From contig CM045768.1 in assembly GCA_025200525.1 (NCBI GenBank), positions 53,061,177 to 53,125,176 on the forward strand: a stretch of DNA of 64,000 nt. Reading direction: 5' to 3'. This stretch comes from Camellia lanceoleosa (taxonomy: Eukaryota; Streptophyta; Magnoliopsida; Ericales; Theaceae). Below, piece by piece: positions 56,430-64,000 of this stretch. How positions within the stretch are numbered: position 1 is the stretch's first letter; every line of letters starts with the position of its first letter. The translations under genes were made by a program, and so were the position numbers. Below the pieces are notes generated by a model that saw only the letters and a program-made list of their open reading frames with translations, had not been told where the DNA came from and searched no databases.

Positions 56430-57590
56430 CTGAGGTCAACCTCAGCGACTTGCCAGGGCAACACATGCCCGTGTTTATCAGCGAAACAACGGCTCCGGTA
56501 GCTAAGGCAGAATTGATAACACTACTGAAGCGATACAGTGACGTCTTTGCTTAGACATATAACGAGATGCCTGGTCTTGATCCATCCTTTGTCACTTATC
56601 ATCTGGACACTTTTTCTAACTCTAAGCCAATCAAGCAGCATGCTTGAAAGTATCACCTTGATCTTGAAGCAAAGATTAAGGTAGAGGTAGAAAAGTTGCA
56701 GAGGGCCAAGTTCATTGAGCCTATACAGTACTCAACTTGGCTAGTAAATATTGTGTTTGTAAAGAAGAAGAATGGCTAGATCAAGGTCTGTGTAGACTTT
56801 CGTGACTTGAATAAGGCCTACCCAAAAGATGAGTTTCCATTGCCCCATGTTGACACACTTGTTGATTCTACTATCGGCCATTAGATGTTCTCCTTCATGG
56901 ATGGGTTCAGTGGTTATAACTAGGTCAAAATGGCACCAGAAGATGCAGAAAAAATATCTTTCAGAATGCCCTTGGGAAATTTTTTCTATATGATGATTAC
57001 CCTTTGGTTTGAAAAATGCGGGGGCAACCTACTAACAGGCTATGACTACAGTGTTCCATGACATGTTGCATCGTAAAGTGGAGATATATGTGGATGATTT
57101 GGTAGTCAAGTTTACTGAGGCAAACAGACACCTTTGCGACTTGGAAAAAGTTTTTTAGCATTGCCATAAATTCTGCTTAAAGATAAACCCTCTCAAGTGT
57201 GCCTTTGGAGTTACCGTCAGTAAGTTCCTTGGCTTTCTGGTACACCAACGGGGGATCAAAACAGATGGGGATAAGATCAAGTCAATCATGGAGATGCCAC
57301 CATAACACTCTCAAAAGGCCTTAAAGAAATTCCTAGGCAAAGTGTCATACCTCAGGAGGTTTATTCTAGCCCTTGCTGAGGTAACCTTTTCCTTTGGGAC
57401 ACCACTGAAAGGGAATCACAAGTTTGAATGGTTACAAGAACACCAACAAGCATTTGATATGGTAAAGAAAACACTTACCTCTCCACTTACAATGATTGCT
57501 CCACAACTCGAAAAGCCTCTGCTGCTGTACCTGACCTCTACACCTCGGTCCATTGGAGCTTTACTTGTCTAAGACATAGATGGCATTGAG
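56430..57590 (+). pseudogene. Reverse transcriptase domain of pol, inactive
   Basis: Conserved blocks: LLKRYSDVFA, MPGLDPSFVTYHLD, FVKKKNG, KVCVDFRDLNKAYPKDEFPLP, FSFMDGFSGYN, PFGLKNAGATY and the catalytic YVDD (57087-57098), followed by KINPLKCAFGV and KFLGFLVHQRGI. A frameshift lies near 56990. Stops at Gln, Trp or Arg positions occur repeatedly (for example after VFA, KQHA, KKNG, TIGH, SGYN, ATY, EKVF, MEMPP). The catalytic residues survive but no continuous product is possible. Confidence 0.88.
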
Positions 57591-57840
57591 AAGCCAGTCT
57601 ATTATATCAGTCGCAAGGTCAATGGTGCCGAGTCGCGATATACCCCAATTGAGAGGCATTGTTTAGCCTTAATCTTCACAGTACAGAAGTTGCGTCACTA
57701 TTTTTTGGCACACCTGATCTAGGTTGTGACCTGGAGTGATCAAATCCGTTACTTGCTGAGCAAGCTCGCTCTAACTGGAAGAATGGCAAGATGACTTTTG
57801 GCTCTAGCAGAATATGACATCACTTGTGTTACTCCCAAGG
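57342..57840 (+). pseudogene. First RNase H domain of pol (RT-linked), inactive
   Basis: SYLRRFILALAEVTFSFGT is the RT connection; FEWLQEHQQAFDMVKKTLTS, LLLYLTSTPRSIGALLV, EKPVYYISRKVNGAESRYTP and IERHCLALIFTVQKLRHYF are the RNase H-like block of Gypsy pol. Stops follow LLV (57570), AHLI (57718) and MAR (57792), at Gln, Gln and Trp positions respectively. Confidence 0.8.
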
Positions 57841-57929
57841 CTATTAAGAGCCAAGCACTTGTAGACTTACTGGGCCAATTTTCATTTGGTGAACATGAAC
57901 CTGCAGAGGTACCTCTACCAGGTGAGGTC

Positions 57930-58335
57930 CATCGTTCAGCAGTTGCAGTTGAGACTTATTGGGACTTAAAATTTGATGGAGCTTCTGGAACTAGAAAAGG
58001 TGGAGCTAGCATAACGCTAACTAGTCATGAAGGAGAGAAGTTTCATCTATCATATAACCTTGACTTCGAATGTTCAAACAACGAGGCTGAATATGAGGCG
58101 TTGATACTGGGTCTAATTGTTGCCCAAAAGAAGGGCCTCCGCAAGTTGAAAATTTGGGGCGACTCTAAGCTAGTTGTCAAGCAAACAATGGGTGATTTTA
58201 CCTTGAAGGAGCCTCTGTTGGCCCCATATCGTATTGTAGTTCAAAAGTTGCTCACTCAGTTTGATGATGTCCAAATCTAACATACCCCTAGAACACACAA
58301 CCGTTTCCCTGATGCCTTGGCTACACCGGGGGCAA
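57930..58335 (+). pseudogene. Second (archaeal-type) RNase H domain, diagnostic of Tat elements
   Basis: WDLKFDGASGTRKGGASITL carries the first Asp, SNNEAEYEALILGL the Glu, WGDSKLVVKQ the next Asp and NRFPDALA the last; all four acidic residues are present. 57798-58280 is open for 160 codons, the longest intact stretch of pol. A stop follows FDDVQI where Gln is usual. The domain is RNase H-like and lies between RT/RNase H and integrase, as in the Tat lineage. Confidence 0.85.
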
Positions 58336-58435
58336 AAGTGGATATACCAGATGATAGTATAGCTATTGTCATAGAGAAAAGAACAACACCAGTAGTGTTA
58401 GCCGAAGAACATACAGAGCAAGATGCTGAGGGGTG

Positions 58436-59150
58436 AAAAGCAGATATAATTCAGCAGCTGAAAACAGGCTAGATAACAATTAGACCAGCAGAACTTGCAT
58501 CATTTCTGTTCCTTAAAGGAGAGTTATATTATCGCGGTCCTAATGACCGCAAGGCAAGGCGTCAGAGACAAGAAGTAACTTACAGACTTAAGCAGATCCA
58601 TGCTAAGTCCTGTGGAGATGGAGATATTAGTCTATATTGATGGATATAGAGGCAAGGGTATTATTGGTCAAAGATGGAAAAAGAAAGCACTGAGTTGCAG
58701 AGGCAATGTGTAAAATGTCAGTCCCTTCCTAAAGAAGAAGAAGTCAATTTCTTAACAATGAGGCATGGAGGTACCCATATATTGACTATCTTGGAAATGG
58801 CACACTGCTTGAGAACAAAGCTGATGAAATTAGAGTTAAGAGACGGGCCCTCTGCTTCTTCCTTGACCAAGGCAAGCTGTACTATAGAAGCTTTGAAGGG
58901 GAACCTTTGGCGTGTTTATCAAAGGACAAGGCAAATGATGCGCTAAGGGAAGCCCGCAAGGCAAAACATCAAGGAGCGCAGCGATTGTATGGGCACCTTA
59001 TTCACCTCAGCTACTACTAGTTGACAATGAATAAGATGCTAAAAACTTTGTAAGGAGATGCTAATCCTACCAGAAGGTTGGGAACTTAATACATGCATCG
59101 GCAGTTGAACTGCACTATGTCAAGACCCTTTACCTGTTTCATACTTGGAC
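58436..59150 (+). pseudogene. Linker with two zinc-binding (integrase N-terminal-like) tails
   Basis: First tail: ADIIQQLKTG, then LKQIHAKSCGDGD, GYYWSKMEKESTELQRQCVKCQ (first 20 residues legible in frame), with His and a Cys-x-x-Cys pair. Second tail, after a frame change: RYPYIDYLGNGTLLENKADE, KRRALCFFLDQGKLYYRSFE, KANDALREA, GHLIHL and NFVRRC with SYQKVGNLIHA, where the second Cys has become Tyr. Two linkers in series precede the integrase core. Stops and shifts are frequent. Confidence 0.6.
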
Positions 59151-59987
59151 ATTTGACCTAGTAGGTCTTATAGCGCAGCAATCCAAAGGCCATAGGTGGA
59201 TACTTGCAGCGACTAAAGTTAGTACCAAGTAAGTAGAGGCTATACTGATGAGGAAGACAGATGGGGCAAGAGTGGCCAACTTCATCAAAGAAAATATAAT
59301 CTATAAGTTTGGCATACCTAAGGTGATGTTGTCTGATAATGGGACCCGCTTTGTGAACCACCATGTGGGAAGATTGTTGGACACTTATTAGATCAAGCAC
59401 CACAAGTCTACCCCGTACTACCCACAAGGGAACGGACAAGCTGAGGCAACCAACAAAACCCTCATCCGGATACTGAGTAAAATGATAAATGAAGCGGGGG
59501 GCACATGGTCCGAACAACTCCCCGTAGCACTCTGGGCGTATAGAACGTCAAAGAGGAAACTAACTCAAGCAACACCATTTTCCCTAGTAAATGGGTCAAA
59601 AACTGTGTTACTAGTTGAGTTGGCAGTACCCTCGGAAGAATGGCTATGTCAGCACATTTAGTTCCAAATAGTAGGAAGAATGACATAGAGGCAGTTGAAG
59701 AAAGAAGAGATCGGGTCTCGCGGACAATGGAAGAGTATCATCAATCCATAGCTCGCGCCTACAATCAATCTGTTCAACATAGGAAGTTCAATGAGAGGGA
59801 CTTGGTATGGAAAACAGTGGATGCAATCATGAAGGGGAAACCAATCCCCAAGTTCTCACCAAGATGGAAAGGCTCCTACAAAGTTGTTGAGGCAAGCAGT
59901 AGTGGGTATTACAAGTTGATAAGAGTAGATGATGGGTTCAGAACTGGCTCTATCAACGCTAAGTATGTAAAGGAGTATTTTCCTTAA
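59100..59987 (+). pseudogene. Integrase core and C-terminal region, inactive
   Basis: TWTFDLVGLIAQQSKGHRWI holds the first catalytic Asp, VMLSDNGTRFVN the second and YYPQGNGQAEATNKTLIRIL the Glu, giving the D,D-E set. ALWAYRTSKRKLTQATPFSL follows. After a frame change near 59640 the tail IARAYNQSVQHRKFNERDLV, KFSPRWKGSYKVVEASSSGY and INAKYVKEYFP (stop 59985) gives the Gypsy C-terminal domain. Stops occur within the core at about 59230 and 59389. Confidence 0.86.
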
Positions 59988-60395
59988 TTTCTTTTGTTCA
60001 GAAAAAGAGTTGTAAGTTTCTTGTTAACACCTTCAAAGCAAAGTGTAAAGAAAGTGTCATATACTTAGTAAACCTGCTACTCTTGTAAGCATTTACTGTG
60101 AGGAAAGTTTTCCATACTTAGTGAATTTTTATCCTTGTAAAAACCTAGTCATCATGAAGTTCCGTTCATAGCAAGAGTTTTATTTAGCCTTAGAAGATAT
60201 GTAAAGGCAATGAAAAGAAGGCAATGAAGTAAGACTTAATATTTTTTGCTTCTCATAAACATCAAAGTTTTTTATAGCATGATTACAATGTTCAAAAGGC
60301 AAAGGAGAAAGAAAAAAGATAGCAAAAGTGCAAAGAAAAAGAGCCATAACAAAGTCACAATACATCAAATTAAGCCTTTCATAAGGGAGTCCATC
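59988..60395. other. Retrotransposon 3' untranslated stretch
   Basis: Four hundred bases after the integrase stop without coding potential. No polypurine tract followed by TGTAGACACC is present, so the 3' LTR does not begin here. Confidence 0.5.
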
Positions 60396-61300
60396 AGCAC
60401 TACTACAAAAATAGTTAAAAATCACACTTTGACAAAAAAAAAGATCTCACTTTTATTGGAAGTGTGATAAAAAAAATTAGATTGATATTTTAATCACACT
60501 TAATTTGATTGAGTGTGATAATATTTATTTTTTATGTCACTTTTCAATTAAGTGTGATTATATATATATTTTTTTAATCACACTTTCTAATTAAAGTGTG
60601 ATTATATATACACTACTACTTTTTAATCACACTTTTTAAACAAGTGTGATTATATATATATATTTTTTAATCACAGATTCTAATTAAAGTGTGATTATTT
60701 ATATATTTTTTAATCACACATTCTAATTAAAGTGTGATTATATATATACTACTACTTTTTCATCACACTTTTTAAATAGGTGTGATTATATATATATTTT
60801 TTAACCACACATTCTAATTAAAGTGTGATTATTTATATATTTTTTAATCACACTTTCTAATTAAAGTGTGATTATATATACACTACTACTTTTAATCACA
60901 CTTTTTAAATATGTGTGATTATATATATATTTTTTAACCACACATTCTAATTAAAGTGTGATTATTTATATAGTTTTTAATCACACTTTCTAATTAAAGT
61001 GTGATTATATATACACTACTACTTTTTAATCACACTTTTTAAATAGGTGTGATTATATATATATATTTTTTAACCACACATTCTAATTAAAGTGTGATTA
61101 TTTATATATTTTTTAATCACACCTTCTAATTAAAGTGTGATTATATATACACTACTACTTTTTAATCACACTTTTTAAATAAGTGTGATTATATATATAT
61201 ATTTTGTAATCACACATTTTAATTAAAGTGTGATTATATATATATTACTACTTTTTAATCACACTCCCTAAATAAGTGTGATTGTATAAAATATTTCAAT
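60396..61300. repeat. Array of about 18 hairpins with CACTA-like left end
   Basis: It begins CACTACTACAAAAATAG, like CACTA-superfamily ends. From about 60480 to 61290 there are repeated palindromes of the form AATCACACTTNNNNNNAAGTGTGATT every ~46 bp, arranged in a higher-order unit of three hairpins (130-138 bp; for example GTGTGATTATATATACACTA near 60597, 60865, 61002 and 61137). CACTACTAC recurs once per higher-order unit. No gene and no matching right end. Confidence 0.7.
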
Positions 61301-61371
61301 TTGATTTTTATACAAAATATACAACTCCCAAATCCGCGCCTCTATTCTACCAATGAATGATAGAGACGACT

Positions 61372-62105
61372 CACTACTAGAAAATGAGGCTTTAGACACG
61401 GAACTTTTTCACCCATTTTTTCATCTTTCTATCTCTCTGTCTCTCTTCTCTCTCTCTCTCTCTCTCTCTCACACTCATCACTCTTCTCTGTCTGTCTGTC
61501 TGTCTGTCTCTTTCTCTTTGTGTCTCTCGTCCATCTCTCTTCTGTCTATCTCTCTCATTTCTCTTCTCTCTCTGTCTCTCTTCTCTATTTCTCTTCTCTT
61601 TATCTCTCTCTCATCTCTATCTCTCTCTCTCTTTTCTCTTTTTTTTTTTTTTTTCTCTCACTCTCTCTTTGTCTATATCTTTTCACACATTTTTCATCTT
61701 CCTCTCTCTTTTCTCTTTCTCTCTCACTCATCACTCTTTTCTTTCTGTCTATCTGTCTCTCTCTCTCTCTCTGTGTCTTTCACTCATCTATCTCTTCTCT
61801 TATCTCTTTTTTCTCTCTGTCTCTTTCGCTTATCTCTTTTCTCTCTATCTCTCTCTGTCTCTCTCGCTCATCTCTCTTCTCTCTCTCTCTCGTTATCTCT
61901 CTTCTCTATGTCTCTTTTCGCTCATCTTTCTTCTCTCTATCTCTCTCTCATCTCTCTCTCTCTCTGCTTTTTTCTATCTCTCACTCTTTATCCTTTTGTC
62001 CTCTTTCTTCTCTTTCTCACTCTCTCTCTCCCCAATCGTGTTCACGTTGCTCACTCTCCCTTCTGTCTTCTCTATTTACTGAGCTCCCTCTCGATTTATC
62101 TATCC
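61372..62105. repeat. CACTA-like end and CT-rich low-complexity block
   Basis: CACTACTAGAAAATGAGGC (about 61372) resembles a CACTA terminus. It is followed by 650 bp of TCTC/TGTC-rich sequence. Long Ser/Leu-rich open frames on the plus strand come from the CT repeat and are not genes. Confidence 0.6.
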
Positions 62106-64000
62106 ACTACAAGAAAATGCACTTTTAGCGACCACTTTGTCTCTCTCTCGCTCATCACTCTGTCTTTGTCTCTCTCTCTCTTTCTCTTCTATCTGTCTCT
62201 CACTTATTTTTCTCTCTCTCACCACCCATCTCCTTTACCACCTTCACCACTACTGCAAACGTCATTCCACTACCACCATTACTACCACTGTCGCCACTTC
62301 ACTTCTACGACTACCATTGCCACCACCACCACTACTGCCACTACTACTACCATTGCATCTCCTTCACCCTTGCCACTTCATCTACTCTACCACTACCACA
62401 ACTTCACCACTAATCTCCTTCGCCACCACTACCACCACTACCATCTCTTATCCACCATATTCACCACTACTGCCACTACTACTACCATTACCTCTCCTTC
62501 ACCCTTGCCACTTCATCTACTCTACTACTACCACAACTTCACCACTACCACCACCATCACCACCATCATCTCTTATCCACTACCTTCACTACTACTGGCA
62601 CTCCCTATTCTCTACAAAAAAAAAAAAAAAAAAATTCATTAACTACAAAAATATATATATATATTTTAATAAAAAATAATTTTTTTTGACGACGGCAACT
62701 TCCGTCGCAAAAAAAAAAAAAAAAAAAAAAAAAAGTTAAACGACATTATTTTATTATTTAAATTTCATTTCTGACAAAAAAAAAATATTTTTTATTCCCG
62801 CCCGTTTTTGTTTTCCATTCCCGCTCTATTCTTTCTCTCTCTCTCTCTTCTATCCGTCACTCACTCATCTCTCTCTCTCTCACCACCCATCTCTTCTACC
62901 ACCTCCACCACTACTGCACACGTCATTCCACCACCACCACTACTTCCACTGTCGCCACTTCACCTCTACGACTACCATTACTACTACCATCGCCACCACT
63001 CCACTACCACCACTACCACTACTGCCACTATTACTACCATTACCTCTCCTTCACCCCTGCCACTCTATCTACACTGCCACTATCACAACTTCACCACTAA
63101 TATCTTTCGCCATCACCACCACCACCACCACCACCACCACCATCATCTCTTATCCACCACTTCCACCACTAATGTCGCTTCCTTTCCTCTACCACAAAAA
63201 AATAGTTCATGATTTTTAGTAACAAAAAAAAATAGGCCGTAGAAAAATATTTTTCATTGACCACAGAAAATTAACTTTTATTTTAGTGAAAAATATTTTT
63301 CATTAAAATATTACCCATACTTCTACCAAATAAAAAATAATAATAATATTTTTTTAATTAAAAAAAAATGAAACAAATAAATTTTCAATCTTAGTAACTA
63401 AAAAAAAATGAAATTTTTTTCATTAACTACAAAAAAAAACTATTTTAACACTTTGTCTCTCTCTCGTTCATCACTTTGTCTCTCTCATTCATCTCTCTCT
63501 CTATCTCTCTTCTCTATCCGTCTCTCACTCATTTCTCTCTCACCACCCATCTTCTCTACCACATTAACCACTATTGCAAAATGCCATTTCATTATTACCA
63601 CTACTACCACTGCAAATGCCACATTGATCACAAAAAATTAACTTTATTTTAATAGAAAATATTATCCCTACTTCTACCAAATAAAAAAATAATAATAATT
63701 TTTTATTCATTAAAATAAATATGAAATAAATAAATTTTTAACCGTACTAAATGAAAAAATAAAAATAAAAATAAAAATTCATTAACTATAAAAAAAATTA
63801 TTTTAATAAAAAATAATTTTTTTTAGCAATGACATTCTCTGTTGCAAAAAAAAAAAAAAAGTCATTTTATTATTTAAATATTTATTTGTAATGAAAATAA
63901 AAATAAAAAAAAATCCAAAAAAATTTCCAAAACCCCCCTTTCTTTTTTCCATTCCCGCCCGGTTCCCCTCCTCCCTCTTTCCATTCCCGCTCGCCCCTCC
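62106..64000. repeat. Modular repeats: CT block, CCA/CAC block and A-run, three copies
   Basis: CACTACAAGAAAATGCAC (62106) begins the first module: CT-rich (62137-62218), then ACC/CCA-rich (62219-62610), then A-run. The module recurs at 62808-63200 and 63450-63625, sharing 'caccacccatct', 'ccaccttcaccactactgcaaacgtcattcc' in parts. Between modules lie GCGACGG-like hairpins (62688-62710 and 63826-63846) followed by an A-run and 'cattattttattatttaaat'. 'ccattcccgc' occurs at 62814 and 63949-63990. The array runs off the window end. No protein gene. Confidence 0.6.

Larger units (their letters stand above)
45467..60395 (+). mobile_element. Ty3/Gypsy (Tat lineage) LTR retrotransposon, decayed, 3' LTR not found
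   Basis: Order: 5' LTR (45467-53590, split by a solo LTR), gag (about 53917-55010), protease, reverse transcriptase, RNase H, a second RNase H and integrase, ending at 59987. The second, archaeal-type RNase H before integrase marks the Tat lineage. The LTR begins TGTAGACACCCC and ends ATCTACA. No primer-binding site could be confirmed after 53590. No 3' LTR is found before CACTA-like sequence begins at 60396; it is either deleted or lies beyond the window. The coding region has many stops and frameshifts. Confidence 0.85.

Noticed and set aside
61353..62642. Open frames of 429, 202, 180 and 137 codons on the plus strand
   Set aside because: They are composed of CT and CCA simple repeats (Ser/Leu/Phe and Thr/His runs) with overlapping frames equally open; no domain or codon signal.
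1..64000. CRISPR arrays, rRNA genes or organelle-derived inserts
   Set aside because: No regularly spaced direct repeats with unique spacers, no rRNA core sequences and no chloroplast or mitochondrial genes were seen.

Overview
This is AT-rich plant nuclear DNA, probably from a flowering plant; the species cannot be fixed from the sequence. The evidence is a plant-specific GRAS regulator with plant-type leader features (GA/CT tract, apparent 5'UTR intron), telobox (AAACCCTA) promoter fragments, and a dense mixture of Mutator, PIF/Harbinger, hAT-like, CACTA-like and Ty3/Gypsy Tat transposons. No rRNA, CRISPR, organellar or bacterial sequence was seen.

Layout. 1-7.4 kb is AT-rich and packed with small inverted-repeat elements (MITEs), several nested in one another. 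7.4-12.6 kb is a tandem array of about 480-bp units, three of which carry a different transposon, so sibling units show the empty sites. 9.8-17.6 kb is a 4-kb direct tandem duplication; unit 1 holds an extra GC-rich element with a 9-bp target duplication that unit 2 lacks. 23.2-30.5 kb is a decayed Mutator-like element carrying a forward transposase and, on the opposite strand, a multi-exon Ulp1-type (C48) cysteine peptidase.

32.9-34.1 kb holds a broken RNase H fragment beside a GGTTCAACCGG-type element. 35.5-38.0 kb holds the only convincing host gene, a LISCL-type GRAS regulator on the minus strand, complete except for one in-frame TGA. 39.9-40.4 kb is the 5' end of an F-box-like gene. 40.6-43.2 kb is a dead PIF/Harbinger transposase with a 907-bp hAT-like element inserted in its coding sequence, flanked by an 8-bp duplication.

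45.5-60.4 kb is a Ty3/Gypsy Tat-lineage retrotransposon. Its 5' LTR is split by an oppositely oriented solo LTR of the same family (5-bp duplication CCTTG), which makes a nearly 8-kb inverted repeat. The gag-protease-RT-RNaseH-second RNaseH-integrase region is full of stops at Gln, Trp and Arg positions. 60.4-64 kb is an array of hairpins with CACTA-like ends, followed by CT- and CCA-rich modular repeats.

Overall this is a heterochromatin-like transposon graveyard around one regulatory gene. The most informative signals are exact nestings with target duplications and empty sites, the transposase/Ulp1 pair, the shared ends and TGATAAATTTATCA motif linking a 263-bp MITE to that element, and the single nonsense codon in the GRAS gene.
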